A stretch of DNA of 35,524 bases, from the NCBI GenBank assembly GCA_937922815.1, contig CALAJP010000302.1, positions 1 to 35,524 of the forward strand. The letters are read 5' to 3'. Below, piece by piece: positions 16,094-23,875 of this stretch. Origin of the DNA: an uncultured Saprospiraceae bacterium. GTDB lineage: Bacteria > Bacteroidota > Bacteroidia > Chitinophagales > Saprospiraceae. Position 1 is the first letter of the stretch. Each line of letters begins with the position of its first letter. A program made the translations under genes and the position numbers. The notes under the pieces are model-generated. The model searched no databases, was not told the DNA's origin, and was given only the letters and a program-made list of their open reading frames with translations.

Positions 16094-17497
16094 CTAAAAA
16101 GCATAATCAAAATGAACAAATAAACCACTGTTTCCCTCTCTATCAAATGAATAATTGAACCTAAATACAAAATCATTGTAAACAACAAAATCTAACGAGA
16201 CCCCATAGCCTATCAATAATGTATTTGGCAAGCGATTAGAAGGTACATCCAAATCATAGTATCCATACCCCATATCTACGAATGTAGCAAAATAACTTCT
16301 AATAGGAATCGCTTTAAATGCGCTAATTGGCATTAATTTGCCCAAATTCATCGTTTTATCAAATAAAGAATAATTTATAGACCACTTACCAACCCAATGA
16401 TGTCTAGCCTCTACCGTTTTCCTTTCATAACCTCGCACGGAACTAGAACCATAACCAATTGATTTAGCATTGTTATATGAGAGTTCATTATTTAATAGGT
16501 TAATCCTGGCTTTTTGCGATATACTCGCACTAATCTTGGGACTTATTTTATGAAAATACGCCACAAAGAATTCTACAGGTAACAAATTTTCATCTTTAAA
16601 AATACCAAGACCTTGTTTTCTAATATCAAATTGAACAATCCACCCTGATAGAGGATATTGAAAAATATCCGTATTATTAAATTTCGCTTGATAATATAAA
16701 TGAAAAGTCTTTAACTCATTATCAAGTCCTGTAATTAAGTTAGTATTCAAAGAATCTCGAACTAAGGGGTTATAAGTATTTTGGTCATACTTCACTCCTA
16801 ATTTATGTCTCCAGAAGAGATGTTTTCTTCGAGTAAGTGCAAAGTCTATTGTTCTAGAAACAAATGCTCTTTCGCCACGGCTGTCAAATGCAAAAAAAGC
16901 TTGTTTATCATTCTCACTAATGTAATTTACTTCATCAAATGTTTTATACCTCGTACTTATTTCAAAACCAGTATATGATTTTGGCGTAATGTTGGGTCTG
17001 CTATATTTAAGTGAAAATTCTGTGTTGTAACCCGTCTGAAAATTCAGATAGAAATTGTCATTGTGCCCCGTAGTATTTTTGATTCTTGCCTCAACGCCAT
17101 AATTAATCCTCTTCAGAGAACGATTATGGTCCTGCCACCATACATTAAAGTTTCGATCAACTAGTTCTATGATAGGAAACACATAAAAATACCAGGATTC
17201 TTTTACTTTGATATGGAGTGTAACTTCATGATTATCCTCCCAATCAATGATGTTATTATCAACTTCGACAAATAAACCTAAGCCTATTATTCTACTTTTT
17301 GCGAAAGCTAACTTCTCGTCTATGTTTTCGATTGCAATGGTATCGCCTTTTTTTATGGGGCATTCCTGCAAGATTATATAATCTTTTGTTTTTTTATTTC
17401 CTTCAATAGTAATCTCTTTAATCACTATTTGTCCTTCAGAAATATAAGGAAACAGAAAATTCATCAAGATAAAGAAGAGTATTTTATTGAACTTCAT
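16094..17497 (-). CDS. Omp85/TamA-type outer membrane protein with one POTRA domain
   Basis: The 467-residue protein has a signal peptide (ILMNFLFPYISEGQ, cleaved near residue 22), one POTRA-like domain at about 23-103 (IKEITIEGNKKTKDYIILQE), and a beta-rich region of about 360 residues. The barrel keeps GSSSVRGYE, the conserved VRGY/F loop of the Omp85 family, and ends in FDYAF, a typical barrel terminus with a final aromatic residue. It is much shorter than BamA (usually about 800 residues with five POTRA domains), so it is not the main BamA. It may insert a subset of outer membrane proteins or lipids; the substrate is unknown. It heads the tight unit with nadK and DUF423. Confidence 0.85.
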   Translation of the reverse strand: MKFNKILFFILMNFLFPYISEGQIVIKEITIEGNKKTKDYIILQECPIKKGDTIAIENIDEKLAFAKSRIIGLGLFVEVDNNIIDWEDNHEVTLHIKVKESWYFYVFPIIELVDRNFNVWWQDHNRSLKRINYGVEARIKNTTGHNDNFYLNFQTGYNTEFSLKYSRPNITPKSYTGFEISTRYKTFDEVNYISENDKQAFFAFDSRGERAFVSRTIDFALTRRKHLFWRHKLGVKYDQNTYNPLVRDSLNTNLITGLDNELKTFHLYYQAKFNNTDIFQYPLSGWIVQFDIRKQGLGIFKDENLLPVEFFVAYFHKISPKISASISQKARINLLNNELSYNNAKSIGYGSSSVRGYERKTVEARHHWVGKWSINYSLFDKTMNLGKLMPISAFKAIPIRSYFATFVDMGYGYYDLDVPSNRLPNTLLIGYGVSLDFVVYNDFVFRFNYSFDREGNSGLFVHFDYAF

Positions 17498-17653
17498 GGG
17501 TTATTATTGATAAATTTTTTAATTTCAGTCACTTTATATTAACTGTTCAACTTGACTAAGTTATATTGTGTTGCTAATATTTAAGATAAAATTTTATTCA
17601 CTCACAATAAACCAAAAAAAATTAACATTACAAGATTTCATATGTAAAATAAA

Positions 17654-17688
17654 AAAGAGGTAACTCTTACGTGAAGAATTACCTCTTT
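17654..17688 (-). terminator. Intrinsic terminator of the DUF3078 gene
   Basis: AAAGAGGTAA (17654-17663) pairs with TTACCTCTTT (17679-17688); after one mismatch four more pairs form around a 5-base loop. Read on the minus strand the stem is followed by a T-rich run (17656 down to about 17650). It lies 23 bases after the stop codon. Confidence 0.88.
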
Positions 17689-17710
17689 AGTACACTCAAA
17701 TACTAAAAGA

Positions 17711-18727
17711 TTAGAACTGGTGAGCGTATTTAATTAATAGTTGTTGAGTGAAACTTACTCTTCTTCCTAAGCCATTAACACCTCCTACTGAATTACGGTC
17801 TGTTAATTGAACAAATACATCATGATCATAAAATACATTTGTCAATAAAGAAACCTGAATTCCTTTAAATATAGTTACGGCGAACTCATTATTCCAATCT
17901 ACATCAATATTCTGTGGTTTGTTCAAGTAATTAGAATATAATGCTAATCCAGAAGTCCAAGTAATTCTATCGTTCCATAACTTATCCGCATAAGACATTC
18001 TAAGTAAAGAACCGAACTGGTTAAATGATTTTTTATAATCCGTAGTACTGTTCCATTCGTTTCCATGAACAGACGCTCCTAGACCTACACCGTCAGCATC
18101 AACTGCTTCTCTACTCGCAATATCATCGTTCAATACAATAATGTTTTTGTATGCAATTGGTGAATAATAAATAGAAAGCTTCTCTGTAGGTTTGTAATCA
18201 ATACCTACTGAAAGCGTAATATGTGCTGGAGCAAATAATTGCGACAATAATGTTCCATTCACATCAGGCTCGCTCAAAAGGTTTTGGTTGGCACCTGCCT
18301 CGTCACTATACGCACCTAACAACTGAGATAAAAAAGAAAAATCTGCTGCATAAGAGAACTTAGACGTTTCTGAAGTTTTGTAACCAAATTTAGAATTAAA
18401 CCTTAATTCGTCAATTGACTTTTGAAGAGGTTTTTTGTCTCCACCTACAGCGACTAACCCACTTCCTAACCTTACGATTCCTAAGTTTAACGATGCTTTG
18501 TTATCCCAAGAAACTCGCTCTTTAGAATAGTTTGCAAAGTAATTTAATGCTCCACCAAAACCTATTCTGTTCTCACCAGCACCTTGCCTAGGGTTAATTT
18601 GCAATAATTGAGAAAAATCTAATCCAATCGCAGCACCTCTAGTCCATAAAGTATCTTGAGTTTCTTGTGCTGAAAGAATTCCTGTAAACAAAAAGAACGC
18701 AATAAATAAATTTTGTAATTTTTTCAT
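17711..18727 (-). CDS. DUF3078 family protein, probable outer membrane beta-barrel
   Basis: The 338-residue protein has a signal peptide (FFLFTGILSAQ, cleaved near residue 20) and matches DUF3078, a Bacteroidota family. Typical segments are WDNKASLNLG, ELRFNSKFGYKTSE, LFAPAHITLSVGIDYKP and KLSIYYSPIAYKN. The alternating hydrophobic strands and the C-terminal YAHQF fit an outer membrane barrel. I do not know its function. It is transcribed alone, with a clear terminator after it and 243 bases upstream that contain only a distant TAnnTTTG match on the minus strand (18930-18937). Confidence 0.85.
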   Translation of the reverse strand: MKKLQNLFIAFFLFTGILSAQETQDTLWTRGAAIGLDFSQLLQINPRQGAGENRIGFGGALNYFANYSKERVSWDNKASLNLGIVRLGSGLVAVGGDKKPLQKSIDELRFNSKFGYKTSETSKFSYAADFSFLSQLLGAYSDEAGANQNLLSEPDVNGTLLSQLFAPAHITLSVGIDYKPTEKLSIYYSPIAYKNIIVLNDDIASREAVDADGVGLGASVHGNEWNSTTDYKKSFNQFGSLLRMSYADKLWNDRITWTSGLALYSNYLNKPQNIDVDWNNEFAVTIFKGIQVSLLTNVFYDHDVFVQLTDRNSVGGVNGLGRRVSFTQQLLIKYAHQF

Positions 18728-18970
18728 GATTCGTTTTTTTAATTTCGAGATAGAAATTTTAATTTTTAAATTTTTATATATAAAACTAATTAGCTATTAA
18801 TTTATAAACCACTCTCTCCTCTAAAAAATAACATTTATCGAATGTTATACTTTTAGAAATATAATTTAGTTGTACTTAATTTCAGGTAATGATTTAAAAA
18901 CTAAATCAAATACAAGTAAAGTACTATGTCAAAATTATTGGGTGAATTGTGGTGTAGAAGTGTACGTCAA

Positions 18971-19783
18971 TTATTTCTTTTTGATTTCAAATTTCCCCTC
19001 TGATAATTTACTCAAAGGAAAATGAATAATTTGCGTATTGTCATCGACAACTATCGAAGAGTTATCAATCTGAACTACAATACCTGAGACGCCATCTATA
19101 TTGATTTGGTCACCTATTTTAACTTTATTTTTAGAATAAAAAGAAGCCAAAAAGTTCGCCATCATCGTCTTAGAGGCTAATCCATAACCAATTGAAAATG
19201 CGAACACTACGCCTGCCAAAACAATACTTAGATTGTCTGTCAAAAAATCTGTTGGCACAGAAGCCTTTTTTAAAGCTATTAACAAAGCATTAACGATAAC
19301 AAAGAAAAAAGCAAACTCTGCAATAATTCCTGCAGCAGGAATCCCCACCGATTTACAAGTGGTATGAACAACTTTCTTTACTGTCTCGCCTAAAAGTAGC
19401 CCTAAAACAAGAACAATTAATGCAACTAATAAATGTGGTACTAACTGTATCATATCACTCAATAGTTGTGTTACTTGCTCAATAGCTAACACATCGGCTG
19501 CTACGATAGAAAACAATAATAAAACTACATAGTAAGTCAATTTGGATATGAAACCACTTGGTTTGATAGACAACTTAGTAGACTTTACTAAGTCCATATC
19601 TGAAATTTTATCGCCTATTCTATCGATTCCGCTTTTAGAAAGAATTTTCTTCAAAAAGGAACTAATGAGCTTAGCTAAAATAAATCCAATCAAGAATATA
19701 AAAATTGCACCTAATAATCGAGGAGCAAAGTTGATTGCTGATGATAATATTCTTTCTAGAGTGTCGGATAATATATTTGTCAT
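18971..19783 (-). CDS. MscS-like mechanosensitive channel protein
   Basis: The 270-residue protein has an N-terminal helix, about four to five transmembrane segments, and a C-terminal MscS-type beta-domain (KIGDQINIDGVSGIVVQI, about 220-240). Near 195-215 the pore-like helix GVVFAFSIGYGLASKTMM precedes the beta-domain. The N-terminal segments resemble the conserved TM-helix repeat of a divergent MscS branch, often annotated as small-conductance channel. It lacks the large C-terminal vestibule of E. coli MscS, ending soon after the beta-domain. It lies 38 bases after the 95-residue gene and probably shares the sigma factor transcript, suggesting an envelope or osmotic stress role. Confidence 0.87.
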   Translation of the reverse strand: MTNILSDTLERILSSAINFAPRLLGAIFIFLIGFILAKLISSFLKKILSKSGIDRIGDKISDMDLVKSTKLSIKPSGFISKLTYYVVLLLFSIVAADVLAIEQVTQLLSDMIQLVPHLLVALIVLVLGLLLGETVKKVVHTTCKSVGIPAAGIIAEFAFFFVIVNALLIALKKASVPTDFLTDNLSIVLAGVVFAFSIGYGLASKTMMANFLASFYSKNKVKIGDQINIDGVSGIVVQIDNSSIVVDDNTQIIHFPLSKLSEGKFEIKKK

Positions 19784-19821
19784 ACGAAGTATGGATTTAA
19801 AGACAAATTTTGGTTAAAAAA

Positions 19822-20109
19822 TTAATTTATATGGTTGTGGTCTTTCGGACCTTCTGGAAAATCGAGTTTATCGTCTTCGGGTATTTCCAAGTTAGGAGGT
19901 CTGTCTTCTTTTAGTTGTCCTCCAGACATGGTTATGAAAATTTCAGCAACTCTTGGCAAATATAGTTCTACTACTTTAGAAATAAAACTAACGAATCCAA
20001 CATTACTACTGAACCTTTCTTTAATTGGTTTAAAATCAACAGATAATCTATTGACTTCTAACTCTTCTAATTTCTTGAAATTATTTATTTCATTTCGGTC
20101 TTTACTCAT
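19822..20109 (-). CDS. Small soluble protein coupled to an ECF sigma factor
   Basis: This is a 95-residue protein I do not recognise. It overlaps the 3' end of the sigma factor gene by 8 bases, so translation is coupled. It has no transmembrane segment. The N-terminal half is charged and helical; residues about 37-62 (VGFVSFISKVVELYLPRVAE in part) form an amphipathic helix; the tail is acidic and proline-rich (PPNLEIPEDDKLDFPEGP). The gene position is where an anti-sigma factor is often found, but usual anti-sigma features (zinc-binding HxxxCxxC, membrane span) are absent. It could be a non-classical regulator of the sigma factor or an adaptor for the channel. Confidence 0.75.
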   Translation of the reverse strand: MSKDRNEINNFKKLEELEVNRLSVDFKPIKERFSSNVGFVSFISKVVELYLPRVAEIFITMSGGQLKEDRPPNLEIPEDDKLDFPEGPKDHNHIN

Positions 20110-20686
20110 GGGGAAACAATTCTTTATAAGTTTTAACTGCTTTTACCTTTGCTCTTTTTATCATCATCTTAATAGCACTTTCTGTTTTTGAAAAAACTAC
20201 AGCAATATCTTTAATCGACATTCCATCTTGATATTTCATCAACAGTACAGATTTATCTTTTTCAGATAATTGATCCAGAACAATTTTCAAACGACCTACT
20301 TCCATTTCTAACAATTCCTTATCATTAACTTCGTCAGCTTCTAAATCAGGAAGTTGTTTTTCTGTATGAACAAATAATTTATCGGATCTTTTCTTCTTTC
20401 GAAGGTAGTCGATACAATAATTATATGTAATTGAATAAAGCCATGTAGAAAACTTAGATTTTCCGCTAAATTTCGCGATACTTAAATAGATTTTAACAAA
20501 AATTTCTTGAACAGCGTCATTTGCCAACTCTTCATTCTTTAAAAGAGACAAACATTTGGCATACACTTTAATAGAATAACGCTGAAAGAGTTCATCAAAA
20601 TACTGCGCATCATGACTTTCCAGATACAAGCGAATGACTTCGTCATCGTCCAATATCTTTTTAGATTTTCGTCCTTCAATTATCAT
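20102..20686 (-). CDS. ECF-type RNA polymerase sigma factor
   Basis: The protein has 194 residues from the ATG at 20686; an upstream TTG (20695) would add only three residues. Region 2 is clear: FDELFQRYSIKVYAKC, the core-binding ELANDAVQEIFVKIY, and the -10 recognition segment FSTWLYSITYNYCIDYLRKK. Region 4 has LSEKDKSVLLMKYQDGMSIK and a helix-turn-helix ending in SAIKMMIKRAKVK. It directs RNA polymerase to a stress or envelope regulon. The two downstream genes, a 95-residue protein and an MscS-like channel, are in the same direction with an overlap and a 38-base gap. No membrane anti-sigma factor is adjacent. Confidence 0.95.
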   Translation of the reverse strand: MIIEGRKSKKILDDDEVIRLYLESHDAQYFDELFQRYSIKVYAKCLSLLKNEELANDAVQEIFVKIYLSIAKFSGKSKFSTWLYSITYNYCIDYLRKKKRSDKLFVHTEKQLPDLEADEVNDKELLEMEVGRLKIVLDQLSEKDKSVLLMKYQDGMSIKDIAVVFSKTESAIKMMIKRAKVKAVKTYKELFPHE

Positions 20687-21377
20687 GGTGTTCAAAATAG
20701 GCTGATGTTTGAATATTTCGTTTTTTGAGACGCATCAAAATTTAAAAGACACTTTTCTATTATCATTTTTTAAAGGATTATGGTTTTATTTCGTAATTAT
20801 TGGAATTCATTTTTCATTTTATCAAACGGCATATTTTCATTGATTTTATAGGCTATAAAAGCGTTTTCTATCATCAAAACCACTCCTAATGAATATTTTT
20901 TCGTACTAATCTCATACCAATAGATATTATTACGAATTGTCATAATTATATCTAATACTACGAAACTAACCTTTCACAAAAAACAATTAAGCTTTTAACT
21001 GGCCCCAAAGACAGTACAAAAATAGGCATTAAAAAATACATTGTATTGGTCTAATGACAAATAAATAAACATAATTAATTGTTTAATAAATAATTACACT
21101 TATTGATTAACCTAATGTGTGATTGAAGATATTATTCCCTCATCTCCAAACCTGTTTGTTTTTTTAATTTGTTATCCAAATACAACCAATTTTAAAGTTT
21201 TATAATCTTTATCTTATGAATTTAAAAGAAGCAAAGTGACATGGTTGGCTACACAAAGGAAATCCCTACAGTTGTCTTACCCAAATACGGCAATAGAATG
21301 GCAAGAGTGAATATCTTAGTTAGATTTTATAATTCAAAATAGGCTAGTTAAATAAAAAAACGTAATTTTGTTCCCTT
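20687..21377. other. 691-base gene-poor gap between sigma factor and bamD
   Basis: This is the longest gap in the window. Both flanking genes are transcribed away from it. It holds no ORF longer than 33 codons that looks like a gene. Short frames exist at 20780-20851 (23 residues) and 21241-21342 (33 residues), neither recognisable. A CAAAAATA at 21017-21024 is a -7-like box for the minus strand but is over 300 bases from the sigma factor start. No tRNA or known RNA fold is evident; a small RNA could be hidden here. Confidence 0.5.
21363..21370 (+). promoter_or_regulatory. TAnnTTTG box seven bases before the bamD start codon
   Basis: TAATTTTG matches the -7 consensus exactly and ends 7 bases before ATG at 21378. 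If used, transcription starts at or within about 3 bases of the start codon, giving a nearly leaderless transcript. Confidence 0.45.
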
Positions 21378-22193
21378 ATGAAATATATAAACTTACTATT
21401 AATACTAATCACATTAATTTTCAGTAGCTGCAAAACAGAATTAGAAAAGCTGCAGCTGTCTGGAGACAAGGATTTAGTGTACGATAAAGCCGTTGAATAT
21501 TACGAAAAAGGCGAATATGCAAAATCTCAAGTCCTTTTTGAACAAGTATTAGGGCAATTGAGAGGTGATGAACGCGCAGAGAATGCATATTTCTTATTTG
21601 CGTACTGTCATTATGACCAACAAAAATATTTATTAGCTAATTATTACTTTGATGATTTTTCTTCAAAATTCTTAAATTCCGACAGAAGAGAAGAAGCTGA
21701 TTTCATGACCATTTATTCTTTTTACAAACTATCGCCTATTTACAGGTTAGACCAATCGTATAGTTTAAAAGCTATTGATGGTTTTCAATTGTTTGTCAAT
21801 ACCTACCCTGAAAGTAGCCGTGTCGAAGAATGTAACAAGATAATTGATGAGTTAAGAAGTAAATTAGAAGAAAAAGCTTTTGCTGAAGGGAAACTTTATC
21901 ATGATTTGCAACGTTATGAAGCATCAATACAAGTGTTTAATAACGCTATTGTTGATTACCCTGAATCAGAAAAAGTAGAAGAAATGAGATTTTGGGTGTT
22001 AGATTCCAAATACTTATACGCAATCAAAAGTATTGCAAAAAAACAATATTCTCGATTAGAAGAAACACAAAAATACTACGATGATTTCATTCGTCGTTAT
22101 CCTAATAGTGCTTTCAAAAAAGAGCTTGTATTAATTAAAAAAAATATTGATAAAACATTTAAAGAATATAACGAAGATGGATATAAAATCTAA
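21378..22193 (+). CDS. bamD: BamD outer membrane assembly lipoprotein
   Basis: The 271-residue protein has a lipoprotein signal ending FSSC, with Cys18 as the lipid-modified residue. The mature part is a chain of TPR-like helical pairs characteristic of BamD/YfiO: AVEYYEKGEYAKSQVLFEQV, AENAYFLFAYCHYDQQKY, and later FVNTYPESSRVEE and DFIRRYPNSAFKKE. It sits on the periplasmic face of the outer membrane and works with BamA to insert barrel proteins. Its end overlaps the omega/Rpb6 gene by 17 bases. The order bamD, rpoZ-like, coaBC, DUF4835 is one I recall as conserved in Bacteroidota. Confidence 0.93.
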   Translation: MKYINLLLILITLIFSSCKTELEKLQLSGDKDLVYDKAVEYYEKGEYAKSQVLFEQVLGQLRGDERAENAYFLFAYCHYDQQKYLLANYYFDDFSSKFLNSDRREEADFMTIYSFYKLSPIYRLDQSYSLKAIDGFQLFVNTYPESSRVEECNKIIDELRSKLEEKAFAEGKLYHDLQRYEASIQVFNNAIVDYPESEKVEEMRFWVLDSKYLYAIKSIAKKQYSRLEETQKYYDDFIRRYPNSAFKKELVLIKKNIDKTFKEYNEDGYKI

Positions 22194-22527
22194 AACTCAA
22201 GGAATTAACCCAAATGTTAGTGCTAGAAATATGCATGAACTAATTCAAGATACTGGAAACATCTATGAAACTCTTAATATTTTATCTAGAAGGGCGACTC
22301 AGTTAAACTCTGATATTCGTATCGAATTACAACAAAAGTTGGATGAATTTGCGGTAACTTCAGATGCTATCGAAGAAATTCATGAAAACAAAGAACAAAT
22401 TGAAATTTCTAAGTTTTACGAAAGAATGCCCAACCCTACTATTATTGCGACTAACGAAATGTTCAATAACGAACTAATCGTGGAGAACGCTAATAACAAG
22501 AAAAGCGATGAAGATATGGAGTACTAA
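22177..22527 (+). CDS. rpoZ: RNA polymerase omega/Rpb6-type subunit, Bacteroidota form
   Basis: The protein has 116 residues from the ATG at 22177; an earlier in-frame codon at 22147 lies deeper in bamD and adds residues the family lacks. It matches the Bacteroidota Rpb6/omega family: NVSARNMHELIQDTGNIYET, then ILSRRATQLNSDIR, HENKEQIEISKFYERMPNPT. Omega helps assemble and stabilise RNA polymerase by binding the beta-prime subunit. The start overlaps bamD by 17 bases, so the two are coupled. A terminator hairpin follows 33 bases after the stop. Confidence 0.9.
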   Translation: MDIKSKTQGINPNVSARNMHELIQDTGNIYETLNILSRRATQLNSDIRIELQQKLDEFAVTSDAIEEIHENKEQIEISKFYERMPNPTIIATNEMFNNELIVENANNKKSDEDMEY

Positions 22528-22559
22528 ACTCCACATTTTTACAGATACAAATCAATATT

Positions 22560-22597
22560 CCAGCCTAGTTCAACTAACTAAGGCTGGTTTTCTTTTT
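22560..22597 (+). terminator. Intrinsic terminator after bamD-rpoZ
   Basis: CCAGCCT (22560-22566) pairs with AGGCTGG (22581-22587); four more pairs (AGTT with AACT) extend the stem across a bulged A, around a CAACT loop. A T-rich run TTTTCTTTTT follows at 22588-22597. Confidence 0.88.
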
Positions 22598-22641
22598 GAT
22601 TATTTTTCAATCATTAAGTAACAATACATTAACCCCCAATA

Positions 22642-22649
22642 TACATTTG
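22642..22649 (+). promoter_or_regulatory. TAnnTTTG box eight bases before the coaBC start codon
   Basis: TACATTTG fits the -7 consensus and ends 8 bases before ATG at 22658. With the terminator at 22560-22597 just upstream, coaBC seems to have its own promoter and a near-leaderless transcript. Confidence 0.5.
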
Positions 22650-22657
22650 GTCACCTT

Positions 22658-23875
22658 ATGAATGCTCTTGCAAACAAAAATATTATTCTTGCCGTTTGTG
22701 GAAGTATCGCTGCTTACAAAATAGCTTTTCTGACAAGATTGCTTGTCAAAAAAAAAGCTAATGTAAAAATATTAATGACTCCTGCAGCTACTCAATTTAT
22801 TTCGCCACTTACCCTAGCAACCCTATCCAATAATTCGGTAACGACAGACGTCATGAGCGAAAACCAATGGAACAACCACGTAGAATATGGTTTATGGGGA
22901 GATATCTTTCTTGTTGCTCCACTCACCGCAAATACGTTAGCCAAAATGGCCAATGGAAACTGTGACAACATGGTGCTAGCTACTTGGCTATCTGCCAAAT
23001 GCCCTACCGTAGTTGCTCCTGCTATGGATTTGGATATGTGGACACATCCAGCAACCCAACGCAATATAGATTTGCTTAAAAACTATGGTACTCAAATTAT
23101 ACCTGTTGGTCATGGAGAACTAGCGAGTGGCTTGGTCGGAAATGGAAGACTTGCAGAACCCGAAGATATCGTTTCTTATTTAGAAACTTTTTTTTCCAAA
23201 AGTAATATTCTTTCCACAAAAAAAATACTGATTACTGCCGGACCAACACACGAAACCATTGACCCCGTTCGTTTTATTGGAAACCATTCCTCAGGGAAAA
23301 TGGGCATTCATATAGCGAATACCTGTGCAAGGCTCGGAGCAGAAGTTACGTTAATATTGGGCCCTTCATCCGTTAAAGTAGATGGAAATTTAAATATAAA
23401 CGTTATTCATGTAACGACAGGTCAAGAAATGTTTGAAGCTAGCAACGCTATAGCTAATGAAGTTGATGCCTTTATTTTTGCTGCTGCGGTCGCTGATTAT
23501 AGACCCAAAAATGTATCGGACCAAAAAGTAAAAAAGAAGCAAGACACGTGGAATTTGGAGATGGAAAAGACAATAGATATTGCTAGTACCATTGGTCAAA
23601 ACAAACTTTCTCATCAGGTGAGTATTGGTTTTGCCTTAGAAACAGAAAATGAAAAAGAAAATGCTTTAAAGAAATTGAATAAAAAGAACTTTGACTTTAT
23701 TGTTCTCAATTCTTTAAATGATAAAGGAGCGGGTTTTAAGTATGATACCAACAAAATTCGAATATTCAAAAGCATTGACAACCAACAATCATTTCCTTTG
23801 GAACACAAATCAAAAGTTGCCGTTCGAATAGTAGATGAATTGATACTAACTATGAAACATAAAGGACTGTTATGA
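22658..23875 (+). CDS. coaBC: Bifunctional phosphopantothenoylcysteine decarboxylase / phosphopantothenate-cysteine ligase
   Basis: The 405-residue protein makes 4'-phosphopantetheine for coenzyme A in two steps. The N-terminal CoaC part (about 1-185) is an FMN flavoprotein with GSIAAYKIAFLTRLLVKK, the catalytic-His segment NHVEYGLW, and the PAMD segment VVAPAMDLDMWTHPATQRN. The CoaB part (about 190-405) has ITAGPTHETIDPVRFIGNHS and the CTP-binding AAVADYRP followed by a lysine-rich loop. The residue matching the E. coli CoaC active-site Cys158 (GYLACG) is Ser here (GELASG); I recall the same in other Bacteroidota. Its TGA overlaps the next start (ATGA, 23872-23875). Confidence 0.95.
   Translation: MNALANKNIILAVCGSIAAYKIAFLTRLLVKKKANVKILMTPAATQFISPLTLATLSNNSVTTDVMSENQWNNHVEYGLWGDIFLVAPLTANTLAKMANGNCDNMVLATWLSAKCPTVVAPAMDLDMWTHPATQRNIDLLKNYGTQIIPVGHGELASGLVGNGRLAEPEDIVSYLETFFSKSNILSTKKILITAGPTHETIDPVRFIGNHSSGKMGIHIANTCARLGAEVTLILGPSSVKVDGNLNINVIHVTTGQEMFEASNAIANEVDAFIFAAAVADYRPKNVSDQKVKKKQDTWNLEMEKTIDIASTIGQNKLSHQVSIGFALETENEKENALKKLNKKNFDFIVLNSLNDKGAGFKYDTNKIRIFKSIDNQQSFPLEHKSKVAVRIVDELILTMKHKGLL

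Noticed and set aside
19835-20191. 118-codon plus-strand frame opposite the sigma factor operon
   Set aside because: Antisense shadow of the 95-residue gene and the sigma factor end; low complexity and Ser/Leu-rich.
20780-20851. 23-codon frame with an upstream AAAGGA
   Set aside because: Too short, no promoter box at a suitable distance and no terminator; could be chance in AT-rich DNA.
23390-23808. Minus-strand frames opposite coaBC
   Set aside because: Shadows of the CoaB domain coding strand.
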